Source: Stereum hirsutum FP-91666 SS1 (Eukaryota > Basidiomycota > Agaricomycetes > Russulales > Stereaceae). From it: DNA of 64,000 nt. Location of the stretch: positions 397,505-461,504 of the forward strand of contig NW_006763145.1 of NCBI RefSeq assembly GCF_000264905.1. Reading direction: 5' to 3'. Position numbers and translations under genes: made by a program. Positions 21,301 to 32,607 of the stretch are shown in pieces (position 1 is the first letter of the stretch; the number at the start of each line of letters is the position of its first letter). The notes below the pieces were generated by a model. That model made no database searches, was not told where the DNA came from, and saw only the letters and a list, made by a program, of their open reading frames with translations.

Positions 21301-22969
21301 AGCGTTCGGATCGGTGAGTGCTTTCAATTCGACTTGGAACGACGAGTGGTTGACATTGTATGGTGTAGTCATGGGCCAGCTTGGTCGAGAACTCAGCGCT
21401 GGAAGGTATCCCCACTCGGGAACGGAAGCGTCAGGAGGTGAGTCCGGACGGTTTCATACGGAGGCAATTTCTAAAGATGTTGTTTGACAACCAGGCTATC
21501 TTCGAGTTCATCGCCACGGAATCGGCTTATGTCCGGGATCTGCAGCTCATTGTCGAGCTGTTTTACTCGAGGCTGTTGGATGCCATGGAACACAAGGCTA
21601 TCACGGTTATATTTGCTAACGTGGAGGACATCCTTCTCGTCAACACGGTCAGTAACGGTTTTTTGCGCTAGGGACTTGTGCTAACCATTTGCTCACGAAC
21701 AGGCGTTCTTGAGCTCACTAGAAGAACGACAGAAGAGCTGCAGGTTGTATGTAGACCAGATCGGCGATATTCTATACCAGCACATGCATAATATGGGCGT
21801 TTACGGAGTATGTCTCTCCCACTCTTTGGACGAACGGATGTTAGCCTGACTGGTGACTCTAGGAGTATTGTGTGAACCAGGGCACCGCCGCCAAAGTCCT
21901 GAAGTCGCTACGAGACAGGAAGCCCGAACTCGAAGCCCACCTGAAGGTACGTGCATGACACTTGACAGATATTTCTTCTCAGCTGAAATCGTGGTTTATC
22001 AGCGATTACGGGATGACCCATCCGCTCGTAATCTGGACCTTTCTAGCTATCTCCTCGTACCCAGTGCGCTCTTTGCATTTGTCCCTGTCCATATAACCAC
22101 TGATCCCGAACTGAAGTGCAACGAATAACCCGATATCCGCTCCTCATCAAGCAGGTACGTTTTATGTTATCTCGTTATTCCTCCCTCGGGATTTCTTCTG
22201 ACGTAGGTTGTAAAACTAGATATTGCACTATACCGACTCCGAGAAAGACCGCATCGACACGCAGAACGCACTCACTACAGCCGAAGGTATCCTCAGTCAC
22301 ATCAATGAAGCTATTCGCGAGCAAGAAGGGAAGGAACGACTTAGCGTGATCTCTCAGGACCTATGGATCGGCCAGGGGTTAGTTCACTATGTCTATTCGA
22401 CGTCGGTCCTATTACTCACAGAGGGTGTTTTTAGTCGGTTGGACCTATCCGCGCCGACACGCAACATGGGACACCGGAAGCTTCTGAAAGAGGCTGTTTT
22501 ATGGAAGTCAAAGAGCGGAAGGAAGCTGAGGGCGTTCTTATGTACGGACATCTTGGTCCTTACGGACGAAGGAGCCAAGACGCTTTATCGGATGGTGAGT
22601 CTTATTCTTGACAGCTATGACATTCCGCTGAAGAGCCGTGCAATGAAACTTTCAGCCTATCCCTCTCGCCGAGGTACAAGTTCGCGAAGGACGCGGTATG
22701 TACCCTTTCGTTCCTCTTTTCCTCCATTCATCAACATTCTTCGCAATCAACACCTGCTGACGACCCCTTCTCACCTTATTGCAGACGATCTAACAATCCA
22801 AGTTGGCCTCGCCTATCCCCGTGGTGGCGACAAGATCGTTCTCCGCGCCTCTTCCTCCCGTGAAGCCCACGCCTGGCTCTCCGAGATTGACACTCAGAGT
22901 AAGAAGTGTCGAGATGCAGAGAGAAAGGCGACGATAAAGGCACAGCAAAGAAATTCAAGGCAGTACTAA
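15314..22969 (+). CDS. Intersectin-like endocytic scaffold (EH, coiled coil, WH2, 2 SH3, DH, PH)
   Basis: 16 exons, 2065 aa: 15314-16080, 16336-16412, 16617-19631, 19690-19818, 19880-20050, 20328-21313, 21369-21437, 21495-21647, 21703-21807, 21863-21946, 22003-22063, 22117-22154, 22220-22377, 22435-22594, 22656-22695, 22785-22969. Domains in order: QTGFPG repeats; one EH domain (about 206-300); coiled coils broken by an RDRD run and Pro-rich tracts; WH2 (LLSAIQGGARLRKA, about 1111-1138); SH3 (about 1269-1325, DLSFGENLIL...GDWWYG); SH3 (about 1331-1386, DELPFVEGDVL...DDWWKA); DH (about 1738-1925, ESAYVRDLQLIVE, MQRITRYPLLIKQ); PH to the end. It should link clathrin endocytosis, actin nucleation and Rho/Cdc42 exchange at the plasma membrane, like Cryptococcus Cin1; the front half resembles yeast Pan1. 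If the intron at 20051-20327 is retained, translation stops right after the second SH3. Confidence 0.9.
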
Positions 22970-23799
22970 ACAAGGACGTTTAGGTTGTGATCTAACGAGG
23001 AGACTGATGTAGAGAGCATTAGTGCTACGCATACCCACATTCATTACATCTATTTTTCTCAACCATTATTCACGATTTTTTCTCGATTTATACGGACACA
23101 TGTCTCCAGGAGTCACGATATTTGGACACAGAGACGCAGACATTCTTTCGTTCTCCTTTTTTTTTCTTCATCTTGCTCTTTTATGATATATCTCAAGTAT
23201 CTCATGCGTATTTCTTGGTTAAAACTTTTCGGACTGCATTACCCTCCTTTCTCTCATTTTCATCTACCCGGTCTCACGTCAGCTTGATGGATCCCCTACG
23301 TATACGCACGAACTTTGGAACGAATTGAATTGAATCTAACGATATGCAGACTTCGGCATAGACTACAGGGGTGCAAACAACGGACACGCAGAGGAGAACA
23401 GACACGTCAATACGAAGCTCAGCGAAATACACAGATCAGAATCACAGTGCGTAGAAATACAAAGAAGCAACAGCCAGCGAGCTCTATCCACAGACACGAA
23501 GTCCATCCAGGATGCGACACAGACACAATCCCAGAAACCAGTCCCAATCGGAAAGCTCATGCAAAAGTAACAGCCTAGTGCAAGCGACAACCACCAAGTA
23601 CCGAAGTGAACCAGCAAAGGAAACAGATGTCCGCACCAGAAGCCCAAATAAAGCGGTAATCGCCCAGACAGCCCAGAGTCATCCTTCGAGGTCGACCTGC
23701 CACCATAACGTCGCCCAACAGACCAATTGCATCCATGCGAGGTTCCAGCATTTGAGCAAGCCGCCACTCACCCTTTCCTTGCATACCCAGAAGGTTCAC
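22970..23799. other. Convergent 3' region, no gene seen
   Basis: Lies between the ends of the plus-strand intersectin gene and the minus-strand DUF6697 gene, so it should hold both 3' UTRs. It is T-rich on the left and contains only short open frames. Confidence 0.45.
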
Positions 23800-26700
23800 T
23801 CAAACGCCGCCAGACCCAGGCAGAACATTCTGGTTTCCCTCCATTCCCGCTCCTGACCTGGCACCTCCACCCACACCCATGCCCAACACCATACCGCCCA
23901 TCGGACTAGTCGCACTCAGCATCCCCCTCCCACAACCAGCACCAGCACCAGGTCCACCCGGCGATCCCATTCCCATCCCGACATGCACACCACTCATACT
24001 ATTCCACGGCCCCATCGGGATCTGCGACATCGGACTCGAACTCGGATTCGAATTCGGAAACTGAAGGCCCAATGGGCTAGGAGGCCCTCCTCTAGCACCT
24101 GCGCCCCGTCTGGTGGGTGTATCGATACTCAGGCCAAGGCCAGGACTGAGGTTGAGGTTGAGTCGAAGGTGTGGACTTCGTCCGGGGCTGCGTGAGGGGC
24201 CAGGACTGTGTGCTGCACCTCCTTGACCACCATACGGCCTCCCGCTACCACCAGCACCAGGCATTCCTGGACTCTTCCCCGCTCCCCCCGCCACACTACT
24301 CCCACCGATACCTTGTCCGCTCAGCTCACTGGGTCCAGCGTGGCTAGCATTCTGTCCGAGTTCCTGCAGTTTCTCATAAAGCTCACGATTGAACCCGATG
24401 CATTGTAATCCGACGCAGGCGACCTTCAGCGCGCCACAGGCGTAGAGCTGGGTGACTTCGAAGATGTTCTGCGGGGAGGTATTCTTGCGGGAGGAGATTG
24501 TTTCGCGGATGAGAAGTTGGGTTGTCTATGGGGTATTAATGGTTGTTGTTATATGTCAGTGTATGCACATGACATCGAGCGTGAATCAGAACCAACGGCT
24601 AGGTGGGAAGGCATACCTCGGTAGAGAGCTGCTCGAACTCCTTCGGAGTAAGGTCTGCGAGTCGAAGAGCCGTATACGTTCCGGCGTAATACCATTTTCC
24701 GTCCTTATTGTAGAAACACTCTACAAAGTAACGCAACAATACGTCCTTTAGCATTCAATCCTCCTGACCGAAACCCCCAAGATGACCAAAAGGAGTTGTG
24801 CAAAATGGATACAAGTCTGACTCACCACATCCCCGTCCGCCAGCCATTCTCCCCAATACATCCACCTTCGTCCACCGATGCGCGGTCGTCACCCTTGGAT
24901 TCGTAGTGCACTTGAATACCGGCGTGAGGAAATAACCATGTTCTTCACGGGCAGGACACCACGTCGTCGTCAGTTCTTGGAGGATCCTGTAGTTCTGCAG
25001 CCTATCATGGGGGAGATTAAGACTAAAATCTAGAATGGGGGGGCTGAACGAACGTACAACGGGCGAAGAGGCTGAGTATATGTATAAAAACAGATAATGC
25101 TGGTCAGTACAGGAAGCACATGCGTGGCGGTGGCGCCACGCGACGATGAACTCCAGCACAGGAAACGACAATCAAACGAAACTTACAACACCACTCAACC
25201 ACTCCTGCATCGTCAACGGAGTCGGAACTACAATCGGCCTCAGCACATCACTGGGCACATCTTCCGGCAAAGGCAAAGCCGCTAATATTTCGTGTCTCGC
25301 GGAGATCAGATCTTCTGGCTTCGGGCTCGGTTCTTCAGATGCAAGATGAAAGGAAGTCGCTTCGTCGTAAGGATGGTAAGGCGTGAAGTTTGATGAGGAG
25401 GAGGAGCCGGTGGTGTAGTTGGTGGAAGTGGAGCTGTGGTGGCGAAGGAGATGTGGGGAGAGGTTCGGGGAACGGGTTGGTGACAGGATCTGAGAGGAAT
25501 GTCAGTCACACATACGCGTTGAGTCAGCAAGGGATGATAATCACTTTGTAATCCAGGTCATTCGAGTCCAAGGTTACGACATGTCTTGCATAGGGAGACG
25601 AAATCGGCGTTTCGAGTAACGGAAAAGTATTCGGCGAGAACCCTTGTCCCTTTCGTAAGTTTTGCGAGGGTGAGGCTATCGGCAGGTTGAAATAATCCTG
25701 TCTTTCTTGGACCGAGTTGTGTGCGGTACGGTGACGGCCAGATGCGGATGAGCCCTCTGGCGTTAGGAGCCGAGGGGGAGCCAGGGAGCCAGGAAAGAGC
25801 TACCAGACCACAACCCTGGTCAGAGAGGTTTCCAGGGAGAGAAGAACGATATGATAGCATAGACTGTATCCGCAGCGCAGCATATATTAAAGAGTTTGAC
25901 GAGTGCTGAGAGCCAGCATGCAGAACCAGACATTGACACCAGATGAGCGCACAAGAGAGAAGACCAAAAAGACTAAAACACCAACAAGGCGACTAGAACG
26001 AGAGCATAGCACGATATAACCACCAGAAGCTCACCGTAGACGGGACGGCTTGGTCCTCGTATGCAAGCGGGGGCTGCTCACGGTCGATTTCGGGAATGGC
26101 GCTCTTCTGAGTCCGATCCTTCAACTCCTGAAGTTCAACCTGGAGGCTGGCGATGACGCCCCTTAACCTCTCCACTTCAGTCTGATTGCCCGTCGACTCG
26201 TTCTTGCCGTCACTCCTAAGACCGTCGACCTCTCCACCCCCAGTGTCGTTGTCACACCTCCTTCGGTTGACATCTCCGCCTCTTGCGCCCTTACGAACTG
26301 CACCCCCGTTCAACTCCTCCAGCCTCCCTTCGAGATGTTCCTTTTCGCTACGCAATTCCTCGATGGTGACGGCCTTCTCCCTTACAGATCGACAGGCCAG
26401 TTCAAGGTGATGGACGACGGCATCTCGAGCGGCCAGGGCTTCAGAGACGCACATTTTTTCGTGTTGAATGGTCAGAGCTGTCAAAGGCGCGGATAAAGGG
26501 TCCTGATAATTACACAACATTAGAGCAAGCAGGTCACACGCCGAGACAGACAACGGATAAGTCGGCGGTAAAGAGATTATATGAGGCGGATGGATTGAAA
26601 TAGGGGCCAAGTTGATAAACATACAATAAACGCGCCCCTTGACTCTAAAACCCATTGTTCTCGTTTCCCGGGGAGACCGCCACGATCTGCATCAGATGAA

Positions 26701-26822
26701 CTGCCGCCATTTGGAGAGCCCGGGGGACCGAGGATACCAACGTTGGGCCCCTGATCGTCAAGTGCAGTACCAGTACTGAGTGCCAGATTGGCGAGAATAT
26801 CAAGAGCGCTTTCCATCAACAT
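23800..26822 (-). CDS. Coiled-coil protein with C-terminal DUF6697-type domain
   Basis: Seven exons: 26822-26625, 26502-26035, 25799-25545, 25489-25187, 25071-24826, 24720-24617, 24525-23800. The N-terminal half has a heptad-rich coiled coil (EKAVTIEELRSEKEHLEGRL; ERLRGVIASLQVELQELKDR). The C-terminal domain contains NYRILQELTTTWCPAREEHG, ECFYNKDGKWYYAGTY, and ISSRKNTSPQNIFEVTQLYA with GALKVACVGLQCIGFN, which I recognise as the uncharacterised agaricomycete DUF6697 family. A Gly/Pro-rich tail follows. One problem: joining exon 4 to exon 5 in phase is one base short, at a run of seven G (plus strand 25037-25043). Either the exon 4 donor is a weaker upstream GT, or there is a real or sequencing-error indel. 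ATG at 26822 or 26816. Confidence 0.75.
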
Positions 26823-27338
26823 CCACAGCAAGGCTCAGACAACAAGAAAGCAGATGAAAAGGCTGGAAAACAAGAAAAGAACCGCAAAAAAGTCTCAAAA
26901 AAGTGAAGGGTGAGAGCGAGCGCGTCGACGCGTCGACTGTTTGCAATAACTGGTTTCAAACTCAGTTGAACTCAGCCAAACTCAGCGATCGTGAATGACT
27001 GGGTTCCAACGTGCGCCAATGGCAGCCGGTTGAACGTTGACATTGAACGTTGAAGACCGGTACTCTGTTTACATTGGACTACCAAGGGGGTTCACAGGCC
27101 CACCGTTACCCACGCACAGAGATCTCGGGTGCAGTGCTCCTTTCACGTTCTCACTACAAAAGTAAGTTACAACCATCTTCAGGAAAAAAACTGACAGAAG
27201 ATCCGAAACGGAAAGGCGCACAAGAAATCAAACCAAGACGAAGCTCGTTGATGATGCATTCGATGTAACCATATACATAGCACAAATACACAGGGGGGAA
27301 TAATAATATTGCTCACTATGACTACTAACAGGTGACGG
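26823..27338. other. Intergenic
   Basis: Should contain the DUF6697 gene promoter on the minus strand. It carries an ACTCAG-rich patch near 26955-26990 that recurs upstream of the decayed copy near 30540. No gene is seen. Confidence 0.4.
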
Positions 27339-28955
27339 CTATGCAGTGTATGCTGGTGGCAACGTTGTTCGTCTATCTGTCTGACTTTCTCCAGATCCCT
27401 CAGATGCCCTCGCCACCTTCGAAACATTCGATGGTGACTGGATTTGTATCATCCGAGAGTTACCCGCTTCCCCATTGAACTCTAATCGGATGCCAGCGCC
27501 TTGTTGGGTGTTCTGTGGAACTCTCACAGGCGGTCGTGTAGAGTCGGTGAGGGGGAACGGAGTGACCGAGGTAGTCATGACTAGAACAGCATAATACGTT
27601 GGCAAGCACTCGCTATAAGGGATGACGAGAAGCACAGGTAAGGCCTACCATTTGGAGGAGACTCAGCACCCTGAAGGAATGCACCGTTGAATTGTTGCCT
27701 TCTGGACCTCCGTCTACGTCGCCACAAAAACACTCCGAGCACCAAGAGGACAACGAACGACACAGCACCAATGACGCCCCCCGCGATGACTCCAGATTTA
27801 TTCCGTTGTTTGTTATCATTCGAGGATGGAGCCATGGACGTCGTAGTCGTGGGTTCGGGAGCACTCGTCGAGGGTGTATCTTCCTTCACCGCTGTGGGCG
27901 GAGGAACGAAGACTGTGTCGGATCCTACCAGGACGTAGTCGATGTAGAACGAATTCGCTATCTCCGATGTGATGACCAAGGTGTGGTTTCCCCCGGATGA
28001 GAGAGGGACGGAGATATAGTGCCAATTGAATGCGGGAGAGGGATCGCCAATGTCGACAGGCATGGAGACGTTGATCGGGATACTGCCGTCGATTGTAAAA
28101 GATGCAGGGGGGTCGGAGCTAGCAATTGCCATACCGTAGACGTCTATGGTTGTTCCTATGCACGTCCAATGTTCGAATCTACTTGTCTAAACGAGGGGAT
28201 AGCGAATTTAGGACGTACCGATGAAGTTCAGTGTCATCGACGCCCCCACTGCGACTGCACCCGTAACGCTCCCGTTGTAAGTACCGTCTGTTTGAGTGAA
28301 GGAGTCGTTGAACGACACCCAAGGAGGTGTAGCGACTGCCCAGTCTCCTGACCACGACAAATACGGGCTGGTGTCGTCGATGAAGATACGAGACGTTGTC
28401 GGGTGAGGTATTGTAGAATTCTCGGTAGCCTCGACGATGATATAGTCGAGGAAGAAGTTGGAGAAGAATTCTCCGGTGATCTCGAGGTTGGCTGAATGTG
28501 TCGTATCTTCCAGAGATGTCGCATTGAAGACAGAGATGTGGTGCGACGCGACCCGTCGTGATGTTATAATGTTAGAAGAAGCGTCATCGTCGTCGATGGC
28601 GAAAGTAGCATTGACGGTCTGTGGGTCGGTACTGCCACCAAGCGTACCAAAAGCAAACATGGCCTTTCCTAGGCAGATTTCAATTCTCAATCAACGACGC
28701 GTAGCAGTCGTGCTCACCAGAGAAGCTGAATGTCATGGATGATCCCAAAGTATTTGCCTCAGTTGTCGTAGACATGAACTCTATGTCCACCCCGTCTACG
28801 AGAACACGCTAGTGTCACTAGTTGCATTGCACAGCTCACACTCGCGGATTGCACGTACTATTCTTGGTCCAGCTCCCACTTGTAGGCCCATACGATATAT
28901 TAGGATCCCGGTCGTCTACGATCAGATATGTGACAGACATAAGAGCAATTCTCAT
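27339..28955 (-). CDS. Single-pass membrane protein with two extracellular beta-type modules
   Basis: Exons 28955 (or 28940)-28859, 28795-28718, 28668-28219, 28155-27649, 27580-27339; 457 or 452 aa, all phases consistent. Two similar modules begin with the pattern VDDRDPNISY and IDDTSPYLSW and contain SFSGKAMFAFG and NFIGTTIDVYG, a layout common in agaricomycete membrane proteins with jelly-roll-like ectodomains. Many N-x-S/T sites are present. A Ser/Thr-rich stalk leads to one transmembrane helix (VIAGGVIGAVSFVVLLVLGV) followed by WRRRRRSRR, so the tail is cytoplasmic. The C-terminus has TLPPAYTA, a PPxY motif that could bind WW domains. No signal peptide is obvious at the modelled start, so an upstream exon may be missing. 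Function unknown. Confidence 0.75.
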
Positions 28956-29700
28956 CCAGCGAGAGTGTAGCGAGTAGACGGTGTTACTCTTACAGAGGAC
29001 GGAGATGGTGGTCTTGCAAGAGTGCGGGTGCACCGCTGCGATTTATCTGTGAGACTGTAGATCTTTCGGCGAGCCTTGGTATCCAGGAGCATCCGCGTGG
29101 TTGAGAAGTGATCGGTGTGAGCGCCCGTCTAAGCACTGAATGGGAACGGTCAGTGATCCGACTCTGAGAGCAAATCCAAGTCTTACGAACCGTTTGTAGA
29201 ACTTACATTTGCGTTCGAGTTATAAATATATGAATAGCTTGATTCAATTGCTCCATAGTCTCAGAAAGTAGTGAACACCGGTATTCCGTCGCCTGTTATG
29301 CAAGCCATAAACAATCCATGGAAATAACATGCTGGATGCTGGACACAACGACCGTGCGTTCTTCCATACTCCCAAGCGCTACGCTACCATCATGCATGTG
29401 AGTGTCGGTCTAGTCGGACTATTCCCATAGGTAACATGATCAAAACATGATACGTGACGGTCGGCCGCCGCTCTATGTTAAACATCAAACTAACGATCCC
29501 AGACAGAAATAAAGGATCAAGACACAGACCAAAGGGCAACGCAAGTATAGAGACAGCACCCTGCATCGACTACGTTCGATCGATACCCGGGCGAAAGCTT
29601 TTGGGGAGCAGAATGAGAAATATAGGCAGAAGACCCGCGAGGCCATTCCTTTTGCGGTGGACGGGATATATAACACCGATGTTACGATGGTTCAAAGAAC
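28956..29700. other. Intergenic
   Basis: Upstream flank of the membrane-protein gene. No convincing coding sequence; the open frame at 29454-29762 has no motif. Confidence 0.4.
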
Positions 29701-29739
29701 AAGAAGGTGGGCGAAACGGATGCATGGCGAATCGTACCC

Positions 29740-30560
29740 ACCTCTCTCCAGTCCCCTTCTAGGACATCCAACTTCGTCCATACGCCATTGTCCCTCTCCG
29801 ACTCGGACTATAAGCACTTGAGCACTGGCGTGAGGAAATCTCCGTGTTCTTCTCGGGCAGGGCACCATTCGATTCCTGCATTTCGACCGCAAACTCGCAA
29901 TAACATCCTTCAACCCACTTCCCTCTCACCACTCCCGGATCTGTTCCTTGTGTTGCTCACAAGGCCATCAATCTTGCTAGCAACGATATTTTAGGCTAGC
30001 ATCTCTGGCTCCTGCACTCATACGAATGGCACTACCGCCTAGGCCCTCGAGTCCCCTCTCTAAATCTTCCTTATCCATCCTCGGTCCTTCAATTGTTATA
30101 ACCTTCCACTCACCGGCCGACACGCCAGCTCAAGGCAATGAGTGAAGACATCGTGAGCCGCGACAGCTTCGGAAACGCGTATTTTCTCGGATTAGTGAAA
30201 GCTGGTATTCAGAGCTATGGAAAGCGCAGGTACGAGATCATGGTATTGAATAAGCAGAGTAAACACACGACAGAGGCAGAACAAGCCGGCGAGATATGAA
30301 TCCTTCGTGATGGGCCACTACCTGTTGTCAAGTTTGGTCTACCACCTTCTAGGGACAGTGTTGAGTGCTCGTTTGGCGAGACCGTCAAGAGCGCTTTCAA
30401 TCAACATCGACAAGAAGACCGGCATGACAAGAAATCAGATAGAGATGCAGAGAATACCGAAAATCGTCAAGAATGCGGGAAATGCGTGAAGCAAGACGCG
30501 TCGACAATCACATCCGGCGCATGGGCTGACTGTTTTCGAACTCAGGAGAACTCAGCCATC
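29740..30560 (-). pseudogene. Decayed, internally deleted copy of the DUF6697 gene
   Basis: Minus-strand reading at 29780-29875 gives CPAREEHGDFLTPVLKC, which matches the active gene's CPAREEHGYFLTPVFKC, and the downstream intron is replaced by unrelated sequence. Around 30120-30240 the nucleotide sequence aligns with the coiled-coil exon (CAGTTCAAGG, ACGACGGCATC, GGCTTCGGA/AGAG, GGTCAGAGCT counterparts). At 30385-30410 AAGAGCGCTTTCAATCAACAT matches the start-codon region AAGAGCGCTTTCCATCAACAT. Similarity continues into the ACTCAG-rich upstream patch. Frames are broken and the exons for the middle of the protein are missing. Confidence 0.75.
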
Positions 30561-31708
30561 GGGGCAAATTGCTGAGTTTTAATATGACATCGACCCGCTG
30601 CCGCATTTCTTAAACTCAGTTCCACAGAGGCTGTTGTCATTGTCTGTCGCGCTCTTTCCTACCAGTCAGACATGGATTCAGGGAATGGAGACGTTTAAAA
30701 TTCTGCCTCCCCTCTACTTCTTTCTGGCTCTCGAGGTTGACTCACTCGTACGATTAATGTACGCCGCAGTCGAAGTTCGGCATGCTTTCGAAAAGGTGGT
30801 TTCTTCGACTTCTTCTTTCCTTTCCGTGATAACGCTGCCATTTAGAGGCATCATGCCCTGCTCATCTCGAGCTCGCCCCGGTTTTGTGCCGTCCACATCC
30901 CTCCACATCCCCGCCGTCAAATTCCTGCAATTTCATTTGAAGAGTCGATATTCATTCCCGATTGCGTTGGCAAAGCGACTGCGATCTCTTTCAAAAACCC
31001 GCACAGCCTTCATAACAATCTCGTCTTCTATCAAAATTGCCACTATGTAGATCTGACTTACTGCGACCAAGTGAATGGCCTCCAGCATCGATATCGCCGC
31101 AGGATGCCGCCGGAGGCGTTGCATACATCCCAATCAGCGCACAGCACCAGCACACCTGCAGTTCTGACATGATCTGTGGCGTAGACGGCGAGGTACGCGA
31201 CGATGACTGGATGGCCAGCTCTTCGAATCGACGCCATGGAGTGGAGACGAAGATAGGAGAAGGAGCGCCGGCTTCCGGTTGCTTTCCGCATACTCTTGCA
31301 TTCGCCAATCACCAATTCGGTATCGGTACACTCAACAAACAAACCCTGCTCGAATGTCAAAGTACCTGTATAGCGCTTGAAAGCAGCTGCAGCGATTTTT
31401 AGGTTCTCTTGCCCCTCCCCCAGTGAATTCTTACCATCAGCTAGCTATCATTCTGTGCAATGACAGATGAGCGCACACATATCACGTCTTTTATGAGATA
31501 CCCCAAGGCGAAGTTGAACAAAGTTGTGCTCCATATATATTTCTTCTACATCTCCGTTTAGCTCTCCTATGGAACTCTAACTGGCTCCCTTCGCCCTTCT
31601 TTACGACACAGCCTCTAGGGTTGGTTCTTCTGACTTCTTGAAGCTCTTCGAGCGGTCCTTAACGTCACGTTCTCTTACGGTTTGATTACGGTACGCTCGT
31701 CGTCAGCG
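30561..31708. other. Intergenic, no gene supported
   Basis: Several overlapping open frames on both strands (30634-31050 plus; 30991-31360 minus), none with recognisable motifs or a consistent splice model. Confidence 0.35.
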
Positions 31709-31716
31709 TATAAATA
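31709..31716 (+). promoter_or_regulatory. TATA box of secreted peptide gene 1
   Basis: TATAAATA lies 144 bases before the ATG at 31853 in a CT-rich leader. Position and sequence are typical of a fungal core promoter. Confidence 0.5.
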
Positions 31717-31852
31717 AATCGGCAACGCGACGACCGTCGTGCCTTTCTCAGTGCTTCCTCCCTTTCCCTACCTTTCTGCTGATCTTCATCGCTCGTCGAA
31801 TCGCCTTTACTGCAATACCTGTCCACTCTCTTTCGAAATATCCATATCAAGT

Positions 31853-32607
31853 ATGAAGTTCTTCTCCGCATTTGTTGCGCTTGCGCTCGTTTGCGTGTCC
31901 GGGGTGGTCGCTGCCCCTGTTCCCGCCGGTACGTTTTGCCTTCATCGAGCCACTTGCTCTCAACAACTGAATCAACACTGACCGTACACGTCTCACCCAT
32001 GCTCTAACCGTCATTCACTTGCGCCCGTTCTTCTCACCGTCGCATCCATTCTATAACGATCCGGGACTCGAACATTCTCGAATGGAATGGGCTGGGCGTC
32101 GATATGGTTATGGTCGCGCTTTTGGGGTTGGTCGATTCCTGCAGCTGACGCTATGGTCGTCAAACGGGCTCCAGAGTCTGGGCGGGTCGCTCGACACGGT
32201 GGCGTTGACTCCCGTGCGTCTTTCTCTCCTTGGGTTCAGAGTGATCTGTTTTTGTCTAGTTCTTCGGTTGCACTTTGTAACACGTTTGGGGAATTGTGGA
32301 CATTCTCATTCATCTTCTCAGTGACGCGCTTCCTTTCGCGTTCTTCACTTTCTGCCAGCTATCAATCATCGGCGCATCCTTCGAGGTGCTTGTTCTATGT
32401 CCGCACCTCCATTCAGTTATCTCCATCTCTTCCCCTTTTGTTACTTTGAACCAACTTCCATACCCTTCGCCTTCCGCATGCCTTCAAATCATTCTTCGTC
32501 AATCATGTCCATTTGTCAAAGCAACTCTCGCATCTTCATCGCTGACACTGTATTGCGTGATTCATCTGGCAGGCGAGGACGGGAGCAGCTCGGACAGAGA
32601 TTGGTGA
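31853..32607 (+). CDS. Small secreted peptide precursor with KR processing site (copy 1)
   Basis: Exons 31853-31928, 32145-32213, 32573-32607; 59 aa. An N-terminal signal peptide (MKFFSAFVALALVCVSGVVA) is followed by a short Pro/Ala spacer and VVKRAPESG, where KR is a Kex2-type cleavage site. Cleavage would release about 26 residues ending in SSSDRDW. No cysteines are left in the mature part. The model was found by comparison with the paralog at 35192: both have a phase 1 intron right after the signal peptide, a second phase 1 intron in the mature region, and a tiny last exon ending in DW. Introns are long for this window (216 and 359 nt). It is probably secreted and processed; function unknown. 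The last exon rests on the paralog match alone. Confidence 0.65.

Noticed and set aside
30634..31402. Overlapping plus and minus frames of 100-138 codons
   Set aside because: Translations lack domains and conflict with each other; no consistent intron structure.
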